Shown here in pieces: positions 34,500 to 46,919 of a stretch of DNA of 64,000 bases. How positions within the stretch are numbered: the first letter of the stretch is position 1; every line of letters starts with the position of its first letter. A program made the position numbers and the translations under genes. The notes under the pieces were generated by a model. It was not told where the DNA came from. It ran no database searches and was given only the letters and a program-made list of their open reading frames with translations. The DNA comes from Membranipora membranacea (lineage: Eukaryota; Bryozoa; Gymnolaemata; Cheilostomatida; Membraniporidae): assembly GCA_914767715.1 (NCBI GenBank), contig OU612069.1, positions 12,399,387 through 12,463,386 of the forward strand, given 5' to 3'.

Positions 34500-36239
34500 G
34501 AATTAGTTCAAGCCCTATGCTGCAGAGACGAACGTATGCCTCAACAGTTCGCACATGCGCAGACTGATGCATTGCAGTGGATTAAAAAAATATCTTCTAA
34601 TATCAAAATCGCCCTTCTTTAAAAACCTTCTCAGAGCTTTCTTGTCTCGTGAATACATACTAGTGAACAAAATAGATGGGCATTGGGCAGTATGCTAGAA
34701 TGAATACAATAAAATTCTTAAATAACATGCAGGCTAAAGGCTTTGTACTCCGATAATTAAAAGTTCTGGTGACGAAAATTCTCTGATTTGTTTTGGATAC
34801 AACATTATTAACATGATTTTCAAAACCTACTTTGTTATCAAAGAGAATCCCAAATATTTAACATTGTCACAAAAATCCATTTTTACACCATTTAATTCCA
34901 GAGTAGGACTGTCAGGTTTATCTCGCTCAGTGGAGAAGAGCAACTCTGGGTTTTAGAAGGATTAAGTAATAAGTCGAGTTCTTCACATAGACCAGAGATT
35001 CTGTTGATCTGATCGAAATAATTAGACAAGTCATTATTATCAGAGATGCAACCAACAATACAAGTGTCCACAGCATATTTTAAAATAGTTATATTGCTCT
35101 GTTCTGACCTAATCCTATTTGTATACACTGAGAATAATAGAGGACTGATGACAGAACCCGGGGGGGGGGGGGGGAGGGGTGTTCCTGTGTTGGTGGTGAT
35201 TGATGTTGAGAGAATATTGTTTACTATTGTTCTTTGAGTTCTGCCTGTCAGGAAACTTGACACCCAGTTTGTAACTCTGGAGTCTAGACGTTGCAGTTAT
35301 GTGGGGAGATTACTATCTTGCATAGTTGGCAGCTTAAAGGTCTACGTAGCTAGTTATTGTGGTAATAAGGCATAATACTGCATCCTGTGTTGATCTTTTA
35401 CCTCGGTAGGCGAATTGGTGATTGTCAAGAGGAGTGTTTTTAACTATATAGCTTTTCAGCAGACGTTCCATTACTTTACATAAGCAGCTTGTCAGGGCTA
35501 TTGGTCGGAAGTGTTTAAGTTGATTTGGCTTGTCAGTTTTTGGCAGTGGTTTGATGATGATCGATTTCCATATATTAGGAATTGTTTGAGAGTCTCGAGG
35601 GAAGTTGAATATATCCGTTATTACAGGCGCTAGGTGGTCAGCACAAAGTTTTAATGCTCTGGGTTTCAGACCATCAGGTCCAGCACCCTTTCTAGAGTTG
35701 AGGCATTTGAGTTGTATCAGAACTGACTTTTCATCTATTGTGCAGGGAGGAGCAGTTAGGATTTTGTAAGCACGTTGTGGTGGCTGAGTGTCTTATTTCT
35801 CAAATTTGGCAAAGAAGTTGTTCAGTTCTTCAGGTTGGAAGTTAATATCTGGTTGTGACTTGGAGTTGTTGGTTGGAAGTCTGCTAATCTTTTTTATGTC
35901 GTTCCAAGCGTTTGCAGGATCACTGGCTAGATGTTGATGGAATTTCAAGGAATATTCTTTTCTGGCTTTTTTATTTTCTTTTGAGACTCGCTTTTTGAGT
36001 TTATGGTGGAGTTTCTTATTTCCATTTTTGTGGGCGTCATGTTTCCAATCTATCATATCCAGAATGCGCCTTGTAATCCACGGCTTTTTGTTGGCATATT
36101 TTTTAACTTCCTTTGGTGGTATGCATAGGTCTGTGCAGAAATTAATGTAGTCAGTTATTGTTTCAGTCTGCTGGTTGATATTGTCATTGGCGTATATGGG
36201 TTCCCCATGTCTTCCTACATCTATTGGTTCAAGCTTCAA
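34500..36239 (-). pseudogene. Dead non-LTR retrotransposon, linker and RT
   Basis: On the minus strand from 36239 a 148-codon open part reads as the endonuclease-RT linker (KPWITRRILDMIDWKHDAH). It continues, after shifts, into RT: RKGAGPDGLKPRALKLCADH (near 35680), FRPIALTSCLCKVMERLL (near 35480), GKRSTQDA, then PPGSVISPLLFSVYTNRI (near 35130). The catalytic box is degraded to KYAVDT where YADD is expected. A 15-base G run at 35160-35174 sits in the coding part and has probably shifted the frame. C-terminal RT sequence continues to about 34500 (YLRILLYSF). It abuts the BEL insertion site and is a different family from the element at 23836-25420. Confidence 0.85.
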
Positions 36240-36994
36240 ATCGCCATGACCATCCTGTGTGGAATAATGAGCTGAAGCATAAAGTGTTGACTTTATTCGT
36301 TAGAAAACCTTTTATTTGGGAATCCCTCCCTCAGGATGGCATATGGGCGGAGGTAACATTGTCACAGTCGCTATGTTACAGGCTGAAAATTGGTTGTTTT
36401 CTGTTTGTGTTTTCCCCTCATAAAATATGTTAAGTGTCTTGTAACACTCCATTATCTTTTTCTAGTATTGAAAGAATTCCTCAAATTAGCAAGGAGTAAA
36501 GTTACAAGATACTATAAAGGTATTTCATGAGCAGAAAACAGCAACATATAACACTCAATTTCCACCTTTATAATATAGTAACTGCAATGTTGTTAGCTCC
36601 TCCCTTACATTATCCTGAAGGAGGGATTCTCATTTCCCATTTCCAATGCTCAAACTCAAAATTGACAGCAGATTCTAGGCAACCTCTAAAACCATATCAT
36701 AAACATCGAATCAACCAATAAGAGCCAGTACAATTTGAAGTAGATGATTTTAAATTGTTGTCACTGGGTATTATGCATTTTCACCAATTTCTAGGGGCAT
36801 TGCTATAGAATTGAATTGGGGAACGTGTCGCAAAATTCTGCATCAAATAGTCATTACAAAATCTATATCATCACATTACTAATCAATCCCTTTGTAGCCA
36901 TTACACCTCCACCACTTTAATTTTCAAGTCAGCCGCTCAACCCTGTGTTATTCACAATTTTTGTAGACACAATTAATTCCAACAAAACTGAAGG
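36240..36994. other. Intergenic region upstream of TRIM-type gene
   Basis: AT-rich DNA with no coding exon that I can support. It should contain the promoter and 5' untranslated part of the gene starting at 36995. No TATA box is clear enough to call. Confidence 0.45.
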
Positions 36995-39900
36995 ATGGCT
37001 ATGAGTAAACCAGAGCGAGTTGTTTTACCTGGAGAGGATGTAAATAACATAATCCAGTGTAATGTCTGCCTGGATGTCAAACCTCTAAGGTTACTACCCT
37101 GTCAGCACAAAACATGCCACGAATGTATCAGTAAGTATAGGCCTAAATGTATTCAATTCAACAGCCATTGCCAGCTACTGACGATACCAATGTCATACAG
37201 ATATATCAGAGCGTGAGTGAGTTACTGACTTTATATAGTAGCTCCCTTTTCCTGGCCAATTGTCCATGGTGCCATTGACGGAAAACACCCAAAATGGCCC
37301 GCAGCCCAAAACGGCCCAGCATGATTTATGAGTTCTCCAAGTCCCAAAACCTCCAAAAAACGAGTTAAGTCAACGAACTACAGTTTCTGTGAAAAACTCA
37401 AGTTTTCAAACTTTTCAAAAAACGGCCCATCTTGGTTTTTGAGTTCTCCAAATCCCAAAACCTCTAAAAATAAGTTAAGTCAACGAACTTAAGTTTTTGT
37501 GAAAAAACTCAAGTTTTCAAACTTTTCAAAAAAACACCCCATCTTGGTTCTTGAGTTCTCCCAGTCCCAAAACCGCTAAAAAATGAGTTAAGTCAACAAA
37601 TTTAAGTGTTAAGGAAAAAACTCAAAACTCAAATTTGAAAACTTGAGTTTTTTTCACAAAAACTTAAGTTCGTTGACTTAACTAATTTTTTTGAGGTTTT
37701 GCGACTTGGAGAACTCAAAAACAAGATGGGCCGTTTTTTTAATAAGTTTGAAAACTTGAGTTTTTTCACAAAAACTTCAGTTCGTTGACTTAACTCGTTT
37801 TTTAGAGGTTTTGGGACTTGGAGAACTCATAAATCATGCTGGGCCGTTTTGGGCCGTGGTCAATTTTGGGCCTCGGTCGTTTTGGGCCTCGGGCCGTTTT
37901 GGGCCTCGGGCCGTTTTGGGACCGAACCGTTGCATTGCATTATCAACCACTCATTTCCATAGAAATGGAAGTGAGTGGAATTGATAATGTAATGCCACTA
38001 ACTGATACATTATACAAATTGTATAAAGGAAGCGCTGATTAAGCTCCATTTGTCAACTATTTTATTTATTAAGTAAATCTGTCCCAAAAGACTTTTCTGG
38101 TTGTGGTTCTATATATTTGGGTTTGTTCATTCTGTTCTCTAACAAATACAGAGTCACTGAAAATTCTGATATGTTTTGACTATACTTACTTGCAGAACAA
38201 ATCACTACACATGGAAAAACTAAATGTCCTGAATGTAGGAGAGAGTTCATCGTACCAGCTGGAAGCTTTCCATTGTGCCGTGTTACAGAATACTTACGTG
38301 AAATGTCGCTTTCCAAGCCGGTACGGCCAACCTGGTCAACCTCAGCTCAAGGAAAGGGTATGTTTACTTCTTTCATATCTCGTCAGTACCTCTGGGTGAT
38401 TTTATGTTAATGATTGATTTACGAAAGATAAAGTGTAGTCAGTGACATTTATTGCAGTTAAAGCATCCATGAAATTTATATTGGAATCAACCAAAGTTGT
38501 TTCTAGACACCTAGTCCGCTTCAAAACTAGCTCAAAGACTGCCAGAATCCGAGTTATGAGGTATTGACCCCTTCAATAGGAGAAGGAGACTACATGACAT
38601 GTGTGAGCTCACAAATGGGTTTTTGGATAAATTTCGTCATTTCTTTGCATATTGAACTGTTTAAGTGAATATGTATGTGGATATTTGTCTTAAATTTTGT
38701 TGTGCTGGAATAATCTCTTTGATGGTATAAGCTGCGTTTGATTTCAAAGGGTTTCATCCATGTATTTTAATAATACAAGACTGCAAAGTTCCAATTTGTA
38801 GATTCGTAGGCAAAATGTATGTTGGTACCGACATATCTACCCCAGCAAGGCTCTGAGCGAGCAGCAGCGAGGTTTTTCTTTGATAAGTCATGACTTGAGT
38901 CCCAGTAGCTCAATTTTGCTGATATTGGGCTCATTTTGAAGCTTAATGGCGGGAGAAGCCCATCTGAAGATTGTAAGCTTCATTTCGTTGATACTCTGAG
39001 GTAGTTGAATTTACCAATACATATCATGTCAGGTGGGCCTCATCTTATCATCATAATTATAACTTTGCATATAACATTTAACATAAACATTTCAATTAAG
39101 ACTAGATATTGCATCATTTTGTATACAATATTTTAGGCACAATGTGTAGGTCGTGTCGTGAAATTGTGCAGGCAAGATGTCAGGATTGCCATAGTTTCAT
39201 ATGTTACAAGTAAGTAAATCAAAAACATGAAGCAGTTTTGCATCACAAGAATTACATCCAACTCATCCCATCTCATTCATAAAGGAATTGAAAATTTTGT
39301 TTTTGCAATAAATGGGCAGTTTCAGTCATAGTAAGACGCAGCCAGTCCACAATGGTGTCAGTCAAAGTGATCAAAGTCATTGGAGGTTGTTAATTGAGGA
39401 GGAACTAGGAAACTCTGTTTCTTGTAGTTTAGCAATTTTGCAACTTAAAAGACCTGTTTGATACCACATTAGCCTCACTGTACCAATATTCAAAACCCTT
39501 ATCTTCAGAAATTCCCAAATGAGTTTAGCAATGTCATTCCCCTGTTCATTTGATATAATTTCAGTTGAGACCAAACTGGCACACTATCACACATCATTCC
39601 TTTCATACAGAGCACACCAGATAACATTCTCTGTCCCATCTAGGTGACAGCCTTAACATCATCAGACTTGTATTCAATTTCATTCTTTTGCAAGATGCGC
39701 TGCTCTCTCACTCTCAGCATGCATGGTGAGTAGCACAAAGAAACACAATGCTGTGGATATCGAGGAAGTTCTCAAACAGGCAGAGACAAACCTACAATCC
39801 TGGAAGTCCCACACTCATCAGCAGGTTTGTAGCTGGATGCCCTAGAAAAAAAAACTTTAACTTCAAAGCAAATGCAATCTGTTGGAGAAGTTATTTTTGT

Positions 39901-42900
39901 CCCATAGAAAGTCCACAACCAGTTTTTTAAGGTACTGAATGGCAGGTAAATTACACTATACACTGACCAAGTATATATATAGGTTTAGTTGAATATAACA
40001 ATAATTTCTGAGATTGATTAAATCATATCGATTTCCGGTTAGCCTGTCTATCTGCAGTCTCTCTTCTTACGCACCATTTACTCTATGATGTCACTATGAA
40101 CCAACTTTATTGTAAAACCTGCATTTCATCAAATACATTTTGTGATTGACTGACAGTTGGTAGCGTAAAGGTTAATGGAGTTACTCCCACTTTTAGGAGA
40201 ACTCTTACCACCATCAATAATCTGTACCCAAAGGAGCTTTGCAAATCTTACACATCTTTATCACAAGTTGCTGTAGCTGGAGAATTATGGTAGAAATGGT
40301 ATCACATTGTAAAGTTTACTGTGTATAGATATTGATTAACAGGTCAGCCGTACTAAGAGTGAGATAGGAGTTCTACAAAATAAGATAAGAGAACTCGAGA
40401 AAGAAGTGAACGAGAAACAATCACTTCTACAAGTTTGTGATGTCATCAAATCAGAGCCAGACAAAGCTGAGAAAATCATCCTCATCGAGCAGATCTGTGA
40501 GTTCAATATATTATATTTCAGGCCCTATATTGATATATATTGAGTGCAGGTCTGTGTACAAAGGAAGTGGGGAAGGAGGGAGGGAGGTATGCCCTGCAAT
40601 GACAAATCTCTTGACCTAAGGATAGACAGAAAAGATATTCTTGTTTTGCTCCGTTGTGTAAGTTATTTGGAAAGTTATCTTATTTTGAAATTTGTGGAAG
40701 ATGTTTGTCGTCTTAATCCCTTGCCTTGCAAGTATGATCTCCGCTTGCTAGTTGTGTACTCTCATTTGCCTTATAAGTCCAACACGAGATCGGCATATAT
40801 ATCACCACAGGGGCAGTTGCAGCCTTGATAGGTTGTAAGGGATTGTATCAGAATGGCGGCTTGTCATGGAATTATATGACTACAAGTTTATTTCTGTGTT
40901 TAATTGTACCCTGAAATGACAATAATAGCGGTTATTAGTTCAGTAAACCGTGCATAATAATGGTAAAAAAAGATTAATAAGGCGGCAGGAGTAATAAGGA
41001 TAATGTCACTTTCAGGTCAAAATGTAACCTCTTAAAAACATACGGCAATGTTAAAAACGATGCCCCAGAGAATGTAGTACTATTGCCAATTTTAAAATAA
41101 CATTGACATGTGTGAAAATCATAAAACCAAGACTCACAACCATTGGTCATTCCAACCTGTTCCAACCACCAAGATATAAAGTGTAGAGATTAATTTTCTT
41201 CGTTGGATTTAGATAGTCAGAAAATAGTTTGAGTGATGTAGCGCCCTGATTATAGCTACTATAAAAATAATAATGTTCTAAGTACATTATCCATAATATA
41301 CAATACATAGTCTCATTAATTAATTTCAATGTAGAGTTAGAAAGTCAGAATGATGCAAGATTAAAACAGAAGGTAATGTGATTACTGGACAGTGATGAAA
41401 GTCATAAAACTCACCATAGCTGTTAGTGATAAATCCTCCAATAGCTATAGTAACAGTTATAGTATAAGTCTGTGCTGGTGATATAAGATTATAGCCGTAG
41501 TGTACAAAGCATATAGTGTACTTTGGTTTATAGATAATACATGGGCATAATACAAGGCATGTAGGAGACTTTGCATGATTACTCGTCAGAAAATACTGCA
41601 TTACTGGCAGTAATCAGGTTGGTTGGAGAAAGGATGAACAACACCAAAGTATCATACAGGGGTGCATGATCTTTGGCTAGCCTTAGGAGATAGAAATTGA
41701 ATGCTGAATCAGTAGTTGAGTTTAACTCAATCTAGCATCTTTTATCCGACTAGATGGATTTAAGCAGCCAAGAATATGGAGAATAGCGTAGGCCCAATCA
41801 CTCATCCTTGCTTCACACCAGCTTTCACTCCGAACTCCTCTGTAAGCTCACTATCAAATAACTCCTTCATGTTTGCATGGGGGATACGCATTTTCTTAAG
41901 CCACTGCTGACACAGCTGGCAGCGCCACCTGTCAAAAATTTAAATAGAGAGTTGTGGCACCAAAACATCTAGCCAGTAGCTTTGAATGGAGTTATATGAG
42001 CTCTCGAAATGTAGGGAGTATCTTCTTCCCCAGCCATCCACCATTAGTGATGACAAATGCTGTTGGTGGCCAATCAGGTGCCTTTAAAATCTAGCTGAGA
42101 TCCAACATTTTTATCAGTTTTGGATCTCATGATACAGGCACTAGCCATGCACAACCAGATTGCGCTGTGTGATGAATTTCGCAGTAATTAAGTAGGACAA
42201 AAACTGATGCTATTTTTGTACACATTGTCCACTCTAGAGTATATAATGACTCTACAGACAAGCCACACAGAAATATGAAAATAGGAATCATATAAGTATT
42301 TCGGTTTTCATCAATAAGAAAATCTAAAAACAAAAATTGACTCGATTTTCATATTTTGATTTGTTGTTTTGGAACGAAAAACGAAAAACAAGTTGTTTGT
42401 AGCCTCAGTGCGCAAAAATGATAAAACAAACGATACTAATCGATTCATTTTTCAATTTTTGTTTTTGTGATTCAAAGCTGAAATATGAAAATAGGATTCA
42501 TTCAATAGTTTGGTTTTCATCAATAAGAAAATCAATGAACAAATCAATGAGAAGATGTTTGAAACCCTGGTTTCCCTTTAACGAACAATCGGCATCAAAC
42601 AAGCGGCAGCCACCAGGCAGCAGCCCAACAGCATCAGTAACATTCCCTACCAAGCACCTGCGCCGAATACCTTTCATCCCAAGCACTGTATTACACATTG
42701 TGTGTCTCGATTTTCATATTTTGATTTGATGTTTTGGAACAATAAACGAAAAACAAGTTATTTTTTATATTTTAGCATCAGTGCGCTAAAATAACTTAAA
42801 GGGGACTTAGTATCGTTTGATTCTCAATTTTGCGCACCGATTCTGTTCCGAAACAACAAATCAAAATGTGCCCCAACAGGATCCAGTCCATAGACCTGTA

Positions 42901-45900
42901 CTGATACCGGGAACAAAAAAACAAGCAACATCAAGGTTTCTCACACGGTATCACAGGGTATCGAGACTATAAATGGACGTGAGCTTTTTTATACATTATA
43001 CCAATGTGGGTGAATGTTTGAACTGCTGCAAATTTTTGAATGCTGAGTTAGCTGATTAGTGTTGTCTACACAATGAGATCAGATCAACTGTTTCACCGAC
43101 TACGTCTACTAACACCAACAACCATATTGAAGAGCAGCGTCACCATGAGATCAAATCTACCTTCATTTCACCGACTTGGTCTACTTGCACTGTCAGCCAA
43201 GGGGTGAAGAGCATTATCACCATGATGTCAGGGAGCCTTCTGTCAATTCAACGTCTTTGAAATTCACCAGATGATTAGTCGCACTAATGCTGTAGCGGCT
43301 GTTCGTTTGTCTGTGATAGCACTGATCTGATTAACATGTAATGTTCAGTTCAGTGTAGTTTAGGCAGCTTGTGAGATTAGCCTGTAACTAGTATGCGATG
43401 GTCATCAGTGTAGTTGTCGTCCACTTGTCAGAGAAAGTTTTGCTACATCTGCACCCAAGTGACTTGACAGGATTTACTGAGTTTGAGATGTTGTATGAAC
43501 CCGTAAAACTGCAATCAGATTACAGTTCAATTCATTTTGTGAAGGCAGAAGTATACCAAGGTAAACAGAGATATTATAATCAAATCAGTTCCATTCTTAA
43601 GATATCGAATTGAAAAGATGACTTGAATAATTATTCTAAACTTACCTTTCAATCTGAGCCACTCTTGTTGAGTACAAAAAAATTAATCCTTCGTGACAAT
43701 ATTGTTAAATAAATTTGACAATAATATATTTATAACTTGGAACTCATCACACCCAAGCACTGCAAGAATAACTGTGCCCCCAGTGTGTGAGTGACAGTGT
43801 GTGGCTGCCTAAAATATGGTCAGGGTAATAAACAGCACAGCACATACACCAGATGAATTAATATGCAAATTAAGATGCAAATGAGGATGACAGTTGATAA
43901 CTTTACCAGGGGGTCAAAAACTAATGAAGTGAAGCGCAAAAACAAGGTCACAACTCAACGCAGCTACACAGCTGGCCACATTTATTTACATAGTAAACAC
44001 TTTGTCTGTAGGGGCACATATAATTGAACATTATCAACGCACGCACGCAAATTTATAAAATAAACATTGCCACTTTTTTTAGTACCCATTCATGATTGAT
44101 TTTGTCAGATAAGTTATTTGCGAGGGCCGGGTAGAAGGAAGGAGCTCTCTTATGAATGACAAGATTACCGGAAATATAGCCTGCTTCCCTAAAGCATTTA
44201 AAAAAAATCTGTCACTGTTTCAACAATTTCCTCAAAAAATTCAAAATAGAGCAGGCACTGATCTGCTTGGTAGGATTTTAACTGAAACATTGATCCATCG
44301 GCGGATAATATATATAAAATTGTAATCATAAAATATTTATACATATATTCAAAATTCTTAAAATTGCTTGTTTTAGGTGTCACACCTCCCAGCAGTAAAC
44401 TGACACCAGCTGCAGCTAAACAGACTACTAGCATCCCTCCACCTGCCAAAGGACCACCCAGTAAACAAAGCCATGCCAAGCATAGCGTAACGTCATCACA
44501 CAAACAAGACACTGACTATAAACCTATCACTGAGCGGCCCACTACACTTGAGCTCATCAAGTATGAGAAAACACCATCATGGTGCATGGCTGTTAGCTGG
44601 AGAGAGGACGGTAATATTCTCTGCTCTACTTATCATCATGGTGTACAGATAAGATCGGGTGATGATCTGAAGCTAATAAAGAGTATAAACATTACTGGGC
44701 GAGTCGTGTCAGCTTACTCTGTAGGTGATAAACTCATCACTAAGGTGTATAAAGATAATAAAACCAGCACATACATCGGTACAGAGAGTAATCCTCATCA
44801 CACTCTACTACATCAGTTTGAGGGCCACTACTACAGTCGGCTGTCTGTATCAAACAGTATCATCGCAGATATAGACGGAGCTAACAAACAGCTGATGATC
44901 TACACAATCACAGGTAATCACCTGTATAACATTGACATTGGTGATATGACTTATCCTGGAGGAGTACACATTCTACCAGGTGGTCACAGTGTACTCGTGT
45001 CTGACTACTGGGGAGAAAAAGAGGTGAGGAAGTATGAGCTGCAGGCCGGTACTCATCAGCCTGTGTGGAGATGTATAGGTCTGTGTCATCCTCTAGGTAT
45101 AACATCTGATCAGTCTGGTCTTATCTATGTGGTGTCCTGGGATGAGAAGAAGGTATACCAGATCTCATCTACAGGTGATTATATTATAATCTCATTGTTT
45201 GAGTTTAGTGTGGGTTACATACAGTGATAATGATAAACACATTGCAATGATGAGCATTCCTCAGGCACAAATCTACTATCATGAAAATTATATAATTGAT
45301 ATATAGTTACCAAGTATTTTCCTATCAAATTTAGGAATTTCGGATTATTGTTGCTTGATTTTGGCACAATTTATCGTGTTTGATATAGATGAATTCTGGC
45401 CTTAAGTTTTGTAGCATGTTGGTACTGATTTAACTTGGTGTATATTAGCGTTTGTAGGGTTGCTCTGTATCAAACAGCACTTGGTTTTGGTATATTGGGG
45501 AAAAGTTAAAATTATCAGAAATAATATTAGAAAAATGAATAATGACCTCAAACCATCAGTCAAAATCTAAATTATCATTACAGGACAGGTACAACTTATA
45601 GATTGGGTGGCTGAGCAGGGAAATTGGAACCTTCCATTCTCCCTGGGCTGGGGTAGAATTTATAACTAACATAAATACCCAACCAAAATCAGATCAGATG
45701 AATGGAATTTATTTTATGTTGTTTAATATTGGGGATTAAATTTTACTGGATTAGGAGTTATCCATCCTCTGTTGATATTCTGACATGGGCTATTATTAAT
45801 GAGAGACAACTCTAATTGCAGACCAATCTGATTTATTTTGATTGAGCTATGACTATAGCAATGCCATGTTAAGCCCTCATATATGAGGGCTTAACATGGC

Positions 45901-46443
45901 ATTGCTATTAGTGTGCCAACAACCCAAGATCAACTCGTATTTTGCCTTAATCCTTCACGATAAGATTCACATGCAAAGTATAACTGCTGTCGACTATTTT
46001 GAGGCAATTCTGTTTATAGTATAATGATAGGGGGGCTAATATTTAGTGCCTGTTATGCAGTCAGCGTTGGAATGTTTAGGGATAGAATTTCAAGCGATTT
46101 CAAGTCGGTTAAATTTCCTGTCAACAACTGACAATTTTGTCATACACGGTCCTGGGAAATTTTGGCAGTTTTTTGCTAATTACCAAACTCAGTTACCAGC
46201 CCAGTTTCGTGTTTTGTTAAAAGAAACTCCCAACAAACTTTTGTGATAGCATATATATAGCTTTCACTACCTATATTTTTGCATTCTATTTTCAACACAA
46301 TAGGGGAGATGATAGGACAACTCACTCACACAACACTCGGGAATGTCGTTGGTTCATTTGGCTGCCTGCATGATGTGAGTATAGGAGGAGAGAAGATGGT
46401 GGTGTGTGGACGGGAGGGAGCTGCTCTCTTCAAACTCAAGTAG
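36995..46443 (+). CDS. TRIM-type RING/B-box/coiled-coil protein with beta-propeller-like C terminus
   Basis: My exon model is 36995-37130, 38196-38357, 39137-39209, 39734-39824, 40343-40496, 44377-45174 and 46304-46443 (TAG). All junctions are AG/GT with matching phases, giving 1554 bases, 517 residues. Exons 1-2 encode a RING finger (CNVC, CQHKTCHEC, then CPEC), the hallmark of E3 ubiquitin ligases. Exon 3 and the start of exon 4 give a short B-box-like zinc motif (CRSC, CQDC, then Cys and His). Exons 4-5 are coiled coil (SEIGVLQNKIRELEKEV). Exon 6 opens with a Pro/Ser-rich linker and continues as blades like NHL/WD propellers (WCMAVSWREDGNILCS, GGVHILPGGHSVLVSDYWG). TRIM-NHL proteins usually ubiquitinate or bind RNA in the cytoplasm; which applies here is unknown. 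The exon 4 acceptor and a possible missed exon between 3 and 4 are the weakest points. Confidence 0.85.
37303..37922. repeat. Foldback element with tandem units in each arm
   Basis: Left arm units of ~117 bp start near 37308, 37425 and 37541, and each contains gagttctcc, aagtcaacgaac and aactcaagttttcaaact. The right arm holds two units in reverse complement, ending at gctgggccgttttgggcc (about 37855). Transcribed RNA would fold into a hairpin of over 200 bp. A tail of ggccgttttgggcctcg repeats (37843-37922) follows. I know no named family for it. Confidence 0.8.
37929..37996. repeat. Imperfect 68-bp hairpin
   Basis: Left arm tgcattgcattatcaa...ccatttcc-like sequence and right arm ggaagtgagtggaattga pair with a few mismatches around a 4-base loop. 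It is directly beside the larger foldback in intron 1. Confidence 0.6.
38358..39736 (+). other. TRIM-type gene introns 2 and 3
   Basis: Introns 38358-39136 and 39210-39733 flank the small B-box exon. Apart from that exon I see only AT-rich intronic sequence with no recognised element. Confidence 0.5.
41630..41935 (-). pseudogene. Non-LTR reverse transcriptase fragment
   Basis: On the minus strand the conserved RT segment reads TEEFGVKAGVKQG, a stop where Cys is usual, then VIGPTLFSIFLAA. Upstream comes CQQWLKKMRIPHANMKELF. It matches the palm region before the catalytic box; the box itself is not recognisable. It is antisense to the host gene and a different family from the other two non-LTR remnants. 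Confidence 0.7.
42265..42760. repeat. Duplicated ~100-bp unit with an insert
   Basis: The pattern gaaatatgaaaatagga ... ggttttcatcaataagaaa ... cgattttcatattttga ... cgaaaaacaagtt occurs at 42268-42400 and again from 42480 to 42760. The second copy is split by about 165 bp of more GC-rich DNA (42540-42700). Its ends are partly inverted repeats of each other. Confidence 0.6.
42868..42981 (+). mobile_element. 5'-truncated SINE
   Basis: Matches the last ~114 bp of the full SINE at 58595-58816: ggatccagtcc, then gtttctcacacggtatcaca and gggtatcgagactataaatg. The tRNA-like head is missing, as expected from incomplete reverse transcription. Confidence 0.8.
43075..43230 (+). repeat. Tandem duplication of ~75 bp
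   Basis: Two neighbouring copies carry atgagatca, tttcaccgact, gtctact and gaagagca in order. Diverged and short; no coding function is evident. Confidence 0.5.
45175..46303 (+). other. TRIM-type gene intron 6
   Basis: Donor gtgattat is weak and acceptor cacaatag is acceptable. The splice is supported because the next exon continues in phase to a stop with a propeller-like closing strand. If the intron is retained, the protein ends at 45227 instead. The intron contains the perfect palindrome at 45855-45908. Confidence 0.6.
45855..45908. repeat. Perfect 54-bp palindrome
   Basis: Arms 45855-45880 and 45883-45908 are exact reverse complements around a two-base AT centre. The arm starts atagcaatgccatgttaagc. 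It is A+T-balanced rather than simple sequence. It could be a hairpin insertion scar or a minimal foldback element. Confidence 0.9.
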
Positions 46444-46919
46444 AGGTTTGTATCATAGAATGATTATTCATAGTCATGTCTGATGCCTGTATTATCTGCA
46501 GAATACCACATATGTATAAAGTAATGAGTTACGCAAATCGTGCTGTGATGCCTCCATTGTCTCCAAATTACTGCCTCGGCACCTATTAACAAGTTAAGCA
46601 GATTGTGCTGTGATGCCTTCATATATTATCATATTTTATTTGAACAGAATGTGTCCACTAAACATGGTACCAAAATAACTTTTTTTTTGCATGTAAACAT
46701 TTCCTATATTTTTTTAGGATTCAAACCTGAGTGGGAAAACCCGGTGTAGAGATATACAGCTGTTATCGCATGAATTGATAAGCTGTGTTTAGATGGATGG
46801 ACTTAATTAATATGTGTTTACCATATTTGTTAGCACACAATATAGGCTGTAGTTTTATACAAAGAATCATCTGACACTTGTTCCTTCTGAGCTCATATAC
46901 TTTCTATATTTACTCAGTT
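46444..46919. other. Downstream of TRIM-type gene, likely 3' untranslated and spacer
   Basis: No coding region. It probably includes the 3' untranslated part of the gene ending at 46443, but I cannot place the polyadenylation site. Confidence 0.4.

Larger units (their letters stand above)
37131..38195 (+). other. TRIM-type gene intron 1
   Basis: Donor gtaagtatag and acceptor tacttgcag. It contains a large foldback element (37303-37855), a G-rich tandem tail and a small hairpin (37929-37996). It interrupts the RING finger codons. Confidence 0.8.
40497..44376 (+). other. TRIM-type gene intron 5
   Basis: A 3.9 kb intron (donor gtgagttc, acceptor cttgttttag) between coiled coil and propeller. 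It contains a reverse-transcriptase fragment (41630-41935), a duplicated ~100-bp unit (42265-42760), a truncated SINE (42868-42981) and a short tandem duplication (about 43075-43230). Confidence 0.75.
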
